A stretch of DNA of 64,000 nt from Plantactinospora sp. BC1. Its GTDB lineage: Bacteria; Actinomycetota; Actinomycetes; Mycobacteriales; Micromonosporaceae. A model generated the notes under the pieces. The model was given only the letters and a program-made list of their open reading frames with translations, made no database searches and was not told where the DNA came from. The position numbers were made by a program, and so were the translations under genes. Positions 17,751-26,973 of the stretch are shown here, piece by piece (the first letter of the stretch is position 1; each line of letters starts with the position of its first letter). The stretch is from NCBI RefSeq assembly GCF_003030345.1, contig NZ_CP028158.1, positions 186,001 to 250,000 on the forward strand. Direction: 5' to 3'.

Positions 17751-19049
17751 ATGAGGGCAGGCAAGCTACTGACTCTGTCGGTAGTCCTGGCGACGGGCGT
17801 CCTGGGAACGGTCGCCTGTGGTTCCGGGGACTCGGAGGGTGCCGGGGGCAGCGGCGGCAACGTCACGATGACCTTCTGGCACAACGCCACGACCGGGCCG
17901 GGCAAGACCTTCTGGGAGAAGACCGTCGCCGACTTCCAGGCGGCCAACCCCAAGGTCAAGATCCAGCTTCAGTCGATCCAGAACGAGGACCTGGACGGCA
18001 AGCTCCAGACCGCGTTGAACTCCGGCGACGCCCCCGACGTGTTCATGCAGCGCGGCGGCGGCAAGATGGCCGCGATGGTCAAGGCCGGCCAGCTGATGGA
18101 CATCACGGACGGGATCAGCGACGCCACCAGGAAGGTGGTCTCGGAGGGGTCGTTCAAGGCCCAGACGATCGACGGCAAGGTCTACGCGATGCCGGTCGCG
18201 GTGTTGCCCGGCGGCTTCTTCTACAGCAGGGACCTCTTCGCCAAGGCCGGTATCACCCAGACGCCGACCACGCTGGCCGACCTCCAAGCGGCCGTCGAGA
18301 AGCTCAAGGCCTCCGGTACCCAGCCGATCGCCCTCGGCGGCAAGGACGCCTGGCCGGCCGCCTTCTACTACTACTTCTTCGCGCTGCGCGAGTGCAGCAC
18401 CGCCACGCTCACCGAGACCGCCAAGAGCATGAACTTCGACGACCCCTGCTGGCTGAAGGCCGGGCAGGACGTGCAGGCCTTCGCCGCCACCCAGCCCTTC
18501 AACAACGGCTTCCTGACGACGTCGGCGCAGCAGGGCGCGGGCAGCTCGGCCGGACTGCTCGCCAACCACAGGGCGGCGATGGAACTCATGGGTGCCTGGA
18601 ACCCGGGTGTCATCGGCTCGTTGACCCCGGACAAGAAGCCGCTGCCGGACCTGGACTGGTTCCCGTTCCCGAGCATCGAGGGCGGTGCGGGCGAGCCCGG
18701 CGCGATCCTCGGCGGCGTCGACGGCTACTCCTGCTCCGCGAAGGCGCCGAAGGCGGAGTGCACCGCCTTCCTCAACTTCATGCTCCAGACCCCCGTCCAG
18801 GAGGCGTACTACAAGGCGTTCCAGGCGCCGCCGGTGAACAGCGAGGCGCAGGGCGCGGTGACCGAGACGCACCTGAAGTCGGTGCTGGAGGCGTACAACA
18901 AAGCGCCGTTCGTCTCGCAGTGGCTGGACACCGTCTACGGGCAGAACGTCGGCAACGCGCTCAACACCGCCGTCGTGAACCTGCTGGCCGGCAAGGGCAG
19001 CCCCGAGGAGATCGTCAGCGCGGTCAAGACCGCCGCGAAGAGGGCCTGA
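17751..19049 (+). CDS. Sugar ABC transporter substrate-binding lipoprotein (MalE type)
   Basis: 432 residues from the ATG at 17751. A lipoprotein signal peptide ends in the lipobox LGTVAC, followed by a Gly/Ser-rich tether. The rest is a cluster-B/SBP_bac_1 extracytoplasmic receptor (MTFWHNATTGPGKTFWEK, DVFMQRGGGKMAAMV, MPVAVLPGGFFYSRDLFAKAGI). It captures an oligosaccharide and delivers it to the two permeases that follow. The ligand is unknown; the neighbouring polysaccharide deacetylase suggests a xylo- or chito-oligosaccharide (inference). No ATPase gene is present, as is usual for importers that share an MsiK-type ATPase. Confidence 0.92.
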   Translation: MRAGKLLTLSVVLATGVLGTVACGSGDSEGAGGSGGNVTMTFWHNATTGPGKTFWEKTVADFQAANPKVKIQLQSIQNEDLDGKLQTALNSGDAPDVFMQRGGGKMAAMVKAGQLMDITDGISDATRKVVSEGSFKAQTIDGKVYAMPVAVLPGGFFYSRDLFAKAGITQTPTTLADLQAAVEKLKASGTQPIALGGKDAWPAAFYYYFFALRECSTATLTETAKSMNFDDPCWLKAGQDVQAFAATQPFNNGFLTTSAQQGAGSSAGLLANHRAAMELMGAWNPGVIGSLTPDKKPLPDLDWFPFPSIEGGAGEPGAILGGVDGYSCSAKAPKAECTAFLNFMLQTPVQEAYYKAFQAPPVNSEAQGAVTETHLKSVLEAYNKAPFVSQWLDTVYGQNVGNALNTAVVNLLAGKGSPEEIVSAVKTAAKRA

Positions 19050-19059
19050 AGACCCGTAC

Positions 19060-20082
19060 ATGTTCGACACAGACCGCGAGAGCGTGCAGCTCGCGCAGGA
19101 CCGGCCGGCGGGTCTGACGACGGTCGGGGGTGACGCGCCCGTCGCGTCGCCCCCGACCCGGCGCCGTGCCCGCAAGGGCATCGGCTGGCCCGCCCGGCTG
19201 GAGATCGCGCTGATGACGGGCCCGACGCTGCTCGTCTTCCTCTCCTTCGTCATCCTCCCCGTCGCCATGGCCGGCTACTACGGCTTCTTCAGCTGGCAGG
19301 GGTACGGTCCGCCGACCGAGTTCGTCGGGCTCCGCAACTACCTGCTCGTCTTCCAGGACGGCACGTTCGTCGACGCGTTGCGGCACAACGCCGTGATCGT
19401 CGTACTGTCCCTGGTGCTCCAGGGGCCGGCCGCCGTGCTCCTCGCCCTGCTGCTGAACCGGAAGATGCGCGGGCAGACCCTGATCCGAGTACTCGTCTTC
19501 GTCCCGTACGTGATCTCCGAGGTGGTGGTCGGCACCGGCTGGAGCCTGATGCTCCAGGGCAGCGGCGCCGTCAACGCCTACCTGGAGCGGCTCGGGCTGG
19601 GCTGGTTGCAGAGCGACTGGCTCTCCGACCCGGAGAAGGCGATCTGGACCCTGATGGGGATCCTGACCTGGAAGTACATCGGCTTCGCCGTGATCCTCTT
19701 CCTCGCCGGGTTGCAGGGCATCCCGGACGAGCTGGTCGAGGCCGCCTCGATCGACGGGGCCTCCTACTGGCAGATCCAGCGCCGGATCACGCTGCCGCTG
19801 CTCGGGCCGACGATCCGGATCTGGGCCTTCCTGTCGATGATCGGTGCGCTGCAACTCTTCGACCTCGTCTACATCATCTGGGGCCAGTACGTCGCCGCCA
19901 CGGCCGGGACCTCGACGATGGCGACGTACATGGTGGCCAACGGCCGCAACGCGGGGGAGTACGGGTACGGCAACGCCGTGGCCGTGGTCCTGTTCTTCGT
20001 CTCCCTCGTCGCGGCGCTGGTCTACCAGCGGTTCGTCCTGCGCCGTGACACCGAGGGCGCGATCACCGGAGGGAGACGCTGA
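19060..20082 (+). CDS. Sugar ABC transporter permease (MalF type)
   Basis: 340 residues, six predicted transmembrane helices, and the cytoplasmic EAA loop EAASIDGASYWQIQRRITLPLLGP, which contacts the ATPase. It starts 11 bases after the binding-protein stop and overlaps the next permease by one base (TGATG). It forms half of the membrane channel of the oligosaccharide importer. Confidence 0.92.
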   Translation: MFDTDRESVQLAQDRPAGLTTVGGDAPVASPPTRRRARKGIGWPARLEIALMTGPTLLVFLSFVILPVAMAGYYGFFSWQGYGPPTEFVGLRNYLLVFQDGTFVDALRHNAVIVVLSLVLQGPAAVLLALLLNRKMRGQTLIRVLVFVPYVISEVVVGTGWSLMLQGSGAVNAYLERLGLGWLQSDWLSDPEKAIWTLMGILTWKYIGFAVILFLAGLQGIPDELVEAASIDGASYWQIQRRITLPLLGPTIRIWAFLSMIGALQLFDLVYIIWGQYVAATAGTSTMATYMVANGRNAGEYGYGNAVAVVLFFVSLVAALVYQRFVLRRDTEGAITGGRR

Positions 20083-20948
20083 TGGCCGCGACCGCGGTAG
20101 CCGTGCGCAGGCCGGTGCGGGGCGGCCGGAAGCTGCCCTGGGGAAGCCCGGCGGTGTACTTCGTCGCGCTGCTGCTCATCGGGGTGATGCTGGCCCCGAT
20201 CGGCTACATCGTGCTCGGTGGCTTCCGCACCAACGCGGCGATCACCACCGACCCGGCGGGCTGGCCGAGCCCGTGGGAGACCGGGAACTACCTCGACGTG
20301 CTGACCGGCGGCGTGTTCTGGCAACAGGTGCTCAACTCGACCATCGTCGCCGGGTTCACCACCGCGGGCGTGGTCACGCTCGGCCTGATGACGAGCTTCG
20401 TCCTGGCCCGCTACCGGTTCCGGGGCCGGGGCGCGATGTACTCGCTCTTCGCGGCCGGGCTGATGTTCCCGCTCACCGTGGCGATCACCCCGCTCTACAT
20501 CCTGGTGCGGACCCTCGGGCTGATGAACACGCTGCCCGGGGTGATCCTTCCGCAGATCGGGTTCGCCATCCCGATGACGATCATCATCCTGGTCCCGTTC
20601 GTGCGGGCGATCCCGGACGAGATCCAGGAGGCGGCGTCGATCGACGGATGCGGCCGACTCGGCTTCTTCTGGCGGATGGTGCTGCCGCTCTCCATGCCGG
20701 GAGTCGTCACGGTGGCCATCCTGACCTTCATCTCCAGCTGGAACAGCTACCTGTTGCCGCTCTTCATCCTCAACCGGGAGGAGACCTTCACGCTGCCGCT
20801 CGGCGTGCAGGCGTTCGCGTCGCAGTACTCGGTCGACACGGCGAAGGTCCTGGCGTTCACCTCCCTGTCGATGCTCCCGGCGCTGCTGTTCTTCAGCCTG
20901 TTCCAGCGCCGGATCGTCGGAGGGCTGACCGGCGCCGTGAAGGGCTGA
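20082..20948 (+). CDS. Sugar ABC transporter permease (MalG type)
   Basis: 288 residues with six predicted helices and the EAA loop QEAASIDGCGRLGFFWRMVLP. It is the second channel subunit, translationally coupled to the MalF-type gene, and the last gene of the operon. Its stop lies 11 bases from the convergent response-regulator stop, with no obvious terminator between them. Confidence 0.92.
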   Translation: MAATAVAVRRPVRGGRKLPWGSPAVYFVALLLIGVMLAPIGYIVLGGFRTNAAITTDPAGWPSPWETGNYLDVLTGGVFWQQVLNSTIVAGFTTAGVVTLGLMTSFVLARYRFRGRGAMYSLFAAGLMFPLTVAITPLYILVRTLGLMNTLPGVILPQIGFAIPMTIIILVPFVRAIPDEIQEAASIDGCGRLGFFWRMVLPLSMPGVVTVAILTFISSWNSYLLPLFILNREETFTLPLGVQAFASQYSVDTAKVLAFTSLSMLPALLFFSLFQRRIVGGLTGAVKG

Positions 20949-20959
20949 CCGGGGACGGC

Positions 20960-21589
20960 TCAGCGGCGCGGGGTCAGGTAGCCACGGGAGAAGGCGGTGG
21001 CGACCGCCGCCGCCCGGTCGTTGACGCCGAGTTTGGCGTACACGTGCAGCAGGTGGGTCTTCACCGTCGCCTCGCTGATGAAGAGCTGCCGGGCCGCCTC
21101 CCGGTTGGTCGACCCCTGGGCGATCAGCTCCAGCACCTCCAGCTCGCGCTGGGAGAGCGGCTCCGAGGCGGGCTGGCGGATCTGACCCATCAGCCGGGTC
21201 GCGACGGCGGGGGAGAGGACCGCCTGTCCGCGCGCGGCAGCCTCGACCGCCCGGAACAGCTCCTCCCTCGGCGCGTCCTTCAACAGGTACCCGGTGGCGC
21301 CCGCCTCGATCGCGGGCAGCACGTCGCTGTCGGTGTCGTACGTGGTGAGCACCAGGATCCGGGCCGGCACCCCACGGCTGGCCAGTTCCTTGATCGCGGT
21401 GACCCCGTCGGTCCTCGGCATCCGCAGGTCCATCAGGATCACGTCGGGCCGGAGCCTCTCTCCGGCGGTGATGGCCTCGGCGCCGTCACCGGCCTCGCCG
21501 AGCACCTCGAAGCGCGGGTCGGCGCTGAACATGCCCCGCAACCCGTCCCGCACCACCGGGTGGTCGTCGACGATGAGCAGCGAGATCAC
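20960..21589 (-). CDS. NarL/LuxR-family response regulator
   Basis: 209 residues from a GTG. Receiver domain (1-120) with VDDHPVVRDG, the phospho-acceptor Asp54 in VILMDLRMPRTDG, and the conserved Lys in YLLKDAPREE. A LuxR-type HTH occupies about 145-205 (LSQRELEVLELIAQGSTNREAARQL, TVKTHLLHVYAKLGV). The gene overlaps the histidine-kinase gene by 4 bases (GTGA). It probably controls the cotranscribed ABC exporter in response to a membrane or drug signal. Confidence 0.93.
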   Translation of the reverse strand: MISLLIVDDHPVVRDGLRGMFSADPRFEVLGEAGDGAEAITAGERLRPDVILMDLRMPRTDGVTAIKELASRGVPARILVLTTYDTDSDVLPAIEAGATGYLLKDAPREELFRAVEAAARGQAVLSPAVATRLMGQIRQPASEPLSQRELEVLELIAQGSTNREAARQLFISEATVKTHLLHVYAKLGVNDRAAAVATAFSRGYLTPRR

Positions 21590-22863
21590 TGCGCACCTCC
21601 GGCGGGGATGGCCGGCACGGCCGCCGAGATCGCCGTACCGCCACCCGGCTCCGACTCGATGTCCAACCGGCCCGCGAGGCGCTGCACCCGCTGCCGCATC
21701 CCGGCGAGCCCGAACCCGCCGTTGTGGGAACCGTTGGCCCGCTTGACCCCGGGCTCGAAGCCGACCCCGTCGTCGCGCACGTCGAGCGTCACCAGATCCT
21801 CCATGTAGGACAGGGTCAGGCCGACCCGGCTGGCCCGGGCGTGTTTCGCCACGTTCGCCAGCGCCTCCTGCGCGGTACGCAACAGGGCCACCTCCACGTC
21901 GGTGTGCATCGGCCGGGCGTCGCCGGTGGTGGTGAGTACCGTCTCGATGTGGTGCGCCTCCGCCCAGCGCCGCGCCATGTCGTTGATCGCGTCCGGGAGC
22001 CGGGCCTCGGCCAGCATCGTCGGCTCCACCGCGTGCACCGACCGGCGGGCCTCGGTGAGGCTCTCCCGGGCCAGGTTCATCGCGTTCGTCACGTGCCGGC
22101 GGGACGTCGCCGGGTCGTCGGTCTGCTCGGCGGCCTGGAGCTGGGTGAGGATGCCGGCGAGCCCCTGGGCGAGGGTGTCGTGGATCTCCCGGGCCATCCG
22201 CTGCCGCTCGTCCAGCACCCCCGCCTCGCGCGCCTGCACCAGCAGTTGGGCGTGCAGGCCGGCGTTCTCCTCCAGCGCCGCCTCCAGCTTGGTGTTCGCC
22301 TCGTGCAGCTCGGTCAGCGCCTGCCGCTGCTTGTGGTTGCGCTGGTCGGCCAGCTCGGCGAAGTAGAAGAACACCCCGGCCAGCACGATGCAGATCACGC
22401 TGACGGAGATCCCCTCCCACCACTCCCCGGCGACGATCTCGGCGGCCCCGCCCAGGTAACCGATCGCCGAGACGACCGCCGTGGCGGCGACGCCGGCATA
22501 GCGCCAGCGGCCCTTGAGGTAGAGGAACGCCTGGGGGTAGCCGACGAAGGCGAAGAGCGCGAAGAAGGGCGCGATCGCCACCAGGCCGGCGGCCAGCACC
22601 ATCAGCCCGGTGTAGTAGAGGCCCATCAGCGGGCCTCTCTGGTGCCACTCCGGGTGCAGGGTGTGGAAGCAGAGCAACCAGAGCGTGGCCGCGAACGCCA
22701 GCCCGAGCACGGCCGGGACGTGCACCGGCGTGTCCCAGGTCGGTTGCAGCAGCGTGACCAGGACACTGGCCGCCAGGAGGAGGTACGGCAGCACGTTGAA
22801 GAGCGCCACCTCCCGGCGTTCCCAGCGGTCGAACTCGGCGCGCAGCTCCGCCTCGATGCTCAC
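21586..22863 (-). CDS. Membrane histidine kinase (HisKA_3 type)
   Basis: 425 residues. The N-terminal part has about six transmembrane helices (about 20-165), a coiled coil links to the dimerisation domain with phospho-acceptor His in QRMAREIHDTLAQGLAGI, and the HATPase domain shows N (EALANVAKHA), DDGVGFEPG and GGFGLAGMRQRV. It starts 4 bases past the permease stop and is coupled to the response regulator, so all four genes 20960-24526 form one operon. This kinase-plus-exporter layout is typical of antibiotic or envelope-stress sensing in Gram-positive bacteria. Confidence 0.92.
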   Translation of the reverse strand: MSIEAELRAEFDRWERREVALFNVLPYLLLAASVLVTLLQPTWDTPVHVPAVLGLAFAATLWLLCFHTLHPEWHQRGPLMGLYYTGLMVLAAGLVAIAPFFALFAFVGYPQAFLYLKGRWRYAGVAATAVVSAIGYLGGAAEIVAGEWWEGISVSVICIVLAGVFFYFAELADQRNHKQRQALTELHEANTKLEAALEENAGLHAQLLVQAREAGVLDERQRMAREIHDTLAQGLAGILTQLQAAEQTDDPATSRRHVTNAMNLARESLTEARRSVHAVEPTMLAEARLPDAINDMARRWAEAHHIETVLTTTGDARPMHTDVEVALLRTAQEALANVAKHARASRVGLTLSYMEDLVTLDVRDDGVGFEPGVKRANGSHNGGFGLAGMRQRVQRLAGRLDIESEPGGGTAISAAVPAIPAGGAQ

Positions 22864-22866
22864 GAC

Positions 22867-23607
22867 CTACTCCCAGCGGAAGTACCGCGCGGCCAGCCCA
22901 CCGGCCACGATCGTCCACCCCAGCATGACAGCCAGGTGCAGCGGCTGCGGCCAGTGCCCGGCCGTCGCGTCCTGCAACGCCTGCACACCCGCGCCGAGCG
23001 GGGTGAGGTCGCTGATCGTCCGCAGTACGTCGTTCATGCTGTCGCGGGGGATCCAGAGGCCGGCGAAGAAGACGATCGGGAAGAACAGCACGGTCCCGAT
23101 CGCGCCGGCACTCTTGCCGCTCGGGGCGAGCGCGGCGACGAGCAGGCCGATCGCGAACATCGCCAACGCGGCCAGCAGGTAGCCCAGCAGGTAGGCCGGG
23201 AGCTGCCGGGGCAGGCGTACCTCGAACGCCAGCCGGCCGACCGCCAGGACCACCACCATCGTTGCCACCGACAGGATCGTCGACATCAGCAACTGCGCGC
23301 CGAGCATCATCGCCGGCTTCACCGGGGTGGTCCGCATGCGTCGCAGCACACCCTTCTCCCGATAGCTGGCGAAGAGCTGGGAGAGGCCGTTGAGCGCGAA
23401 CATCGCGAGGGCCAGCGCGACGACGATCGGCACGTACAGGTCGATCACCCGCAGGCCGCCGAGGGACTGGTCGGGTTCCCGGAACGCCGGGATCGCCCCG
23501 AAGATGCCGAGCAGGATCGGCGGGAAGGCGAGCGCGAAGAACACGATCATCGGCTCGCGGAAGAAGAGTCGGGTTTCGGTGGCGGTGAGCCGGTACAGGG
23601 CGGACAT
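22867..23607 (-). CDS. ABC-2 type transporter permease
   Basis: 246 residues with six predicted transmembrane helices, characteristic of the DrrB/ABC-2 exporter family (YREKGVLRRMRTTPVKPAMMLGAQLL, LFFPIVFFAGLWIPRDSMNDVLR). Its GAGGAG ribosome-binding site overlaps the stop codon of the ATPase gene. It forms the membrane part of an exporter with the ATPase at 23618-24526; the substrate is probably a lipid, drug or peptide. Confidence 0.9.
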   Translation of the reverse strand: MSALYRLTATETRLFFREPMIVFFALAFPPILLGIFGAIPAFREPDQSLGGLRVIDLYVPIVVALALAMFALNGLSQLFASYREKGVLRRMRTTPVKPAMMLGAQLLMSTILSVATMVVVLAVGRLAFEVRLPRQLPAYLLGYLLAALAMFAIGLLVAALAPSGKSAGAIGTVLFFPIVFFAGLWIPRDSMNDVLRTISDLTPLGAGVQALQDATAGHWPQPLHLAVMLGWTIVAGGLAARYFRWE

Positions 23608-23617
23608 GGCAGTCTCC

Positions 23618-24526
23618 TCAGGCGTCGACGGGTCGGCCGGTGAGCGCGACGAAGGCGTCCTCCAGCGAGGTCTGCTCGACCCGCAGGTCGGCGGCGACGA
23701 CCTGGTTGCGGGCGAGCACGGTGGTCACCGCGAGCAGCAGGTTTCCGGTACCGGTCACCACGAGTTGGCTGCCGGCCCGCTCCACCGACGTCACCTCGGG
23801 CAGCGCGGTCAGTACGGCGTGGTCCAGCGGCGCCGACGGGCGGAACCGGATGCGCTGCCGGTCGTCGACCCTGGCGACCAGCCCGGCCGGAGAGTCGAGC
23901 GCGACGAGCCGACCCGAGTCGATCACGGCCAGCCGGTCACAGAGCCGCTCCGCCTCCTCCATGAAGTGCGTGACCAGCAGGATCGTCACGCCCCGGTCGC
24001 GGATGTCCTCGATCAGGTCCCAGGTGTCCCGGCGCGCCTGCGGGTCCAGGCCGGTGGTCAGTTCGTCGAGTACCGCCACCTTCGGGTTGCCGACCAGCGC
24101 GAGCGCGATCGACAGCCGCTGCTTCTGCCCGCCGGAGAGCCGCCGGAACTGCGTACCGAGCCTGCCGGTGAGCCGCAGGGTGTCGACCAGGTCCCGCCAG
24201 TCGGCCGGCTCTCGATAGAAGGAGCTGAACAGTCGCATCGCCTCGCCGACCGTGAGCTTGTCCGGCAGCTCGCTCTCCTGGAGCTGTGCGCCGAGCAGTT
24301 GCCGGAGTTCTCCGGTGTCCCGCTGCGGGTCGATGCCGCAGACCCGGATGCTGCCGGCGTCCGGGGTACGTAATCCCTCGACGCACTCGACGGTCGTGGT
24401 CTTACCCGCCCCGTTCGGTCCCAGGATGCCGAAGATCTCGCCCGGCTCGACGGCGAAGCTGACCCCGTCCACCACCGTCTGCTCGCCGTAGCGTTTGACG
24501 AGGCCGTCTACCTCGATGATTGTCAT
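23618..24526 (-). CDS. ABC exporter ATPase (DrrA-like)
   Basis: 302 residues from the ATG at 24526; an in-frame start at 24610 would add an unsupported Gly-rich lead. Walker A LGPNGAGKTT, signature LSGGQKQRLSIALAL, Walker B VAVLDELTTGLDPQ and the H-loop in LVTHFMEEAERL are intact. A C-terminal extension (about 225-302) is typical of drug-resistance ATPases. It is the first gene of the operon ATPase-permease-kinase-regulator, so the exporter and its regulators are made together. Confidence 0.93.
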   Translation of the reverse strand: MTIIEVDGLVKRYGEQTVVDGVSFAVEPGEIFGILGPNGAGKTTTVECVEGLRTPDAGSIRVCGIDPQRDTGELRQLLGAQLQESELPDKLTVGEAMRLFSSFYREPADWRDLVDTLRLTGRLGTQFRRLSGGQKQRLSIALALVGNPKVAVLDELTTGLDPQARRDTWDLIEDIRDRGVTILLVTHFMEEAERLCDRLAVIDSGRLVALDSPAGLVARVDDRQRIRFRPSAPLDHAVLTALPEVTSVERAGSQLVVTGTGNLLLAVTTVLARNQVVAADLRVEQTSLEDAFVALTGRPVDA

Positions 24527-24722
24527 ACCGGAAGCGTGCCGTCCGCGCCCCGGCGCCGAATCGACCACGCAGCCACCGCTGCCGCCGGCCCCGACGGGTG
24601 CCCCGGTCAACCGATCGGTGGATGCCCGGCCCGTCGTCGGGTCGACGTCCAGTCGGCGTCCAATCTGCGTTCAGTCCGCACTGGGAGCTTGTCCGAAAAC
24701 CACACCAGCGACGGAGGCGACA

Positions 24723-25913
24723 GTGGAACGGACAGGCACGGCACGGATCGTCGGCCGGGGATCGGCGTGGATTCTCGCGCTGACGCTGGCCCTGATCGGG
24801 GCGTTGGCGAGCACCTTACCCGCGCAGGCCGGAGCGCGGGCGGCACGCGGCGCACCGGATCTCCCCAACCTCACCGCCTCGGCACCGTCCGGCATCGCCA
24901 AGGCGACGCCGGATGCCGCCAAGCGGCCGGCAGGCGCCCAGCGGGCACTGCGCAAGCTCGACAGCACCGCGATGAAACTGGGTACGAAGGACGCGGGTAC
25001 GGCCACCCGGAGGGTCGACGGCACCCAGGCGGAGGCTGCCGGGTGCACGCCGTACATCAGCGGATACGTGACCCGGGTCGGCCTCGACGTGCGGATCGAC
25101 TACCTGGCGGAGATCGTCTGCAACTTCTACCTCGCCGGCGCCGGCCAGGCGTACCTGATCGAGCGGACGAGCGGCTCACCGTACAACGGGCAGGTGGTCG
25201 CCGCCGCCGGGGTGTTCAGCTTCGGCAACGACTACTACGGCTACAGCCTCGGCGCGGTGCTGATCGACGGCCGGGTATACGACGGCGGCAGCCAGCTGGA
25301 GATCGGGTTCAACCTGGCGTTGCAGACGCTGGACGGATCGACCTGGGCCGGCTGCTTCCCGCTGCCGGCCGGGCAGCGCTACCTGAGCGGGTGTGCCGGC
25401 CTCGGCACTCCGACCATCTCCGTCTCGGTCGGTTCCGGAGTCTTCGGCACGGGGCTCGCGCCGAACCGGCTGGCGGTGCTGGCGAGCCTGACGCAGACCG
25501 GCTCCGACAGCTATGCCACCTGGGACGCGGCCCGGCAGAACCAGGCGATCCTGGCCGCGTACATGTTCGACTGGTCCAACGACGGCTGCACCGGCGCGCC
25601 GGACAACCCGCTCGGGTTCGCCTTCGAACTCTCCTGCATCCGGCACGACTTCGGTTACCGCAACTACAAGGCGGCGCAACGGTTCGCGGAGAACAAGGAC
25701 CGGCTCGACCTCGCCTTCTACGGCGACATGCAGCGGGTCTGCGCGACCTACTCCGACGCGCTGCGACCGCCCTGCTACGGCCTGGCGACGATCTACTACG
25801 AGGCGGTCCGGATCTTCGGGCGCCCGAACGTCACCGACGCGCAGCTCAGGGCGGCGCAGGAGCAGATGCCGGAGGGTACGGCCGGCACAGCCCCGCTGGC
25901 CAGCACCGGCTGA
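24723..25913 (+). CDS. Secreted prokaryotic phospholipase A2
   Basis: 396 residues from a GTG. Signal peptide (about 1-39, ending APAQA-like LPAQAGA), a long N-terminal region of unknown fold (about 40-270), then a phospholipase A2 domain of the Streptomyces type (about 285-385). The active-site helix reads SCIRHDFGYRNY, giving the His-Asp catalytic pair. Preceding it is MFDWSNDGCTGAPDNP, which holds the calcium loop and a disulphide Cys, and following is YGDMQRVCATYSDALRPPCYG. It hydrolyses the sn-2 ester of phospholipids outside the cell. The extra 250 residues make it longer than the minimal 120-residue enzymes. Confidence 0.85.
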   Translation: MERTGTARIVGRGSAWILALTLALIGALASTLPAQAGARAARGAPDLPNLTASAPSGIAKATPDAAKRPAGAQRALRKLDSTAMKLGTKDAGTATRRVDGTQAEAAGCTPYISGYVTRVGLDVRIDYLAEIVCNFYLAGAGQAYLIERTSGSPYNGQVVAAAGVFSFGNDYYGYSLGAVLIDGRVYDGGSQLEIGFNLALQTLDGSTWAGCFPLPAGQRYLSGCAGLGTPTISVSVGSGVFGTGLAPNRLAVLASLTQTGSDSYATWDAARQNQAILAAYMFDWSNDGCTGAPDNPLGFAFELSCIRHDFGYRNYKAAQRFAENKDRLDLAFYGDMQRVCATYSDALRPPCYGLATIYYEAVRIFGRPNVTDAQLRAAQEQMPEGTAGTAPLASTG

Positions 25914-25975
25914 GTACCGGGACCGCAGCCAGCGGCAGGCAGCATTCCGGTAACCGGTCAGCGACGCCGGCAACG

Positions 25976-26011
25976 GTGCACGGCGAGCCTACGAGCAGGC
26001 TCGCCGTGCAC
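25976..26011. terminator. Bidirectional hairpin terminator
   Basis: Perfect 15-bp stem GTGCACGGCGAGCCT/AGGCTCGCCGTGCAC with a 6-base loop ACGAGC, between the convergent phospholipase and GNAT genes. Confidence 0.88.
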
Positions 26012-26036
26012 CCCGTTGCCCGCTCCGACGGCCGGG

Positions 26037-26573
26037 TCATCCGGGGAGAGCGGAGATCGTCTTGACGAGGAACCGGCAGGCGTCCGCGATCTCGTGCCGG
26101 ACACCGTGGTCGTCCACGTACGGGTAGCGGTCCAGGTAGCGGCAGCCGGTATCGCGGTACCCGAGCCGGAGATAGAGCCGGGCGGCGCGGACGTTCTGCT
26201 CCTCGACGCCCATCCCGATCCGGTGCCGGCCGCGGCGCGCCGCAAGGTGTTCGGCCGCACGGATGATCGCCGACCCGACGCCCTGCGACCGCCGCTCGGC
26301 AAGGACGGCCAAGCCGTTGATCTCCGGGCAGCCGGGGAACCGGTCACGGACGTCCGGATCCTTCGCCCCCTGCCACATGACCTCGCCGGAACCGACCGGA
26401 ACGGCATCGAGGCAGGCGATCAGGAACGTGCTGGAGCCCGCACGCTGCCGCTGGTAGCGGGCCTCGTGGTAGCGGTTCCGCCCGGTGGGGAAGTGCCGCT
26501 CCAGCACGGCGACATCCTCCGGTCGGCACTGCCTGAGCGTCAGCCGCAGCCCTGCCGTACCCACCCGCAGCAC
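26037..26573 (-). CDS. GNAT-family N-acetyltransferase
   Basis: 178 residues from a GTG. The acetyl-CoA-binding segment is INGLAVLAERRSQGVGSAII (Q/RxxGxG/S), followed by the YLRLGYRDTG motif near the end, typical of the RimI-like fold. The substrate amine is unknown. It stands alone and shares a terminator with the convergent phospholipase gene. Confidence 0.85.
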   Translation of the reverse strand: MLRVGTAGLRLTLRQCRPEDVAVLERHFPTGRNRYHEARYQRQRAGSSTFLIACLDAVPVGSGEVMWQGAKDPDVRDRFPGCPEINGLAVLAERRSQGVGSAIIRAAEHLAARRGRHRIGMGVEEQNVRAARLYLRLGYRDTGCRYLDRYPYVDDHGVRHEIADACRFLVKTISALPG

Positions 26574-26636
26574 GCTAGCCCGCGCCGACCACCGGTACCA
26601 GGGGTTATCTGTGACCGAACGTCGTGAGGCACGCCG

Positions 26637-26860
26637 ATGTGGATTGTGACCCGGCCATCGCCCCCGCGCCGTTGACCGGGCACGTTGTGGGTGGTCACCC
26701 AGAACGTTTGGGGTGGTACTACTTCACCGAGTCGGGAATCGACCAGACCGGGCCGGGCGAGGAGTGGCCCGCCCAGTGGCGTGTTCGCCAGGCGGTCTTG
26801 GCCGGTGGGGTCGGTGAGCTCGATCCAGACTTGGTCGCGTCCCGGGAGGTAATCGCGGAG
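26637..26860 (+). pseudogene. Truncated, frameshifted EEP nuclease copy
   Basis: These 224 bases align with the first 75 codons of the intact EEP gene at 14727 at about 85% identity by eye. The match includes the TQNV segment, YYFTE, the EEWPAxW region and VxxREVIAE (VAFQEVIAD in the intact gene). One G is missing after the TTTGG run near 26712, which shifts the frame; a TGA arises early (GCCGTTGACC), and similarity ends abruptly near 26860. The remaining 110 bases up to the next gene show no recognisable coding content. It is a decayed duplicate or a fragment brought in by recombination. Confidence 0.8.
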
Positions 26861-26973
26861 GGGAAGGCGCACGCTGCCGATGCCTGTGGGACGCCCTCGA
26901 CAGCGACCGTCCAGGACAGGCTAGCCTCACAGAGCTGCACGCCCGGCGAAAGCGCACGAGTTGTGGCGAGACT

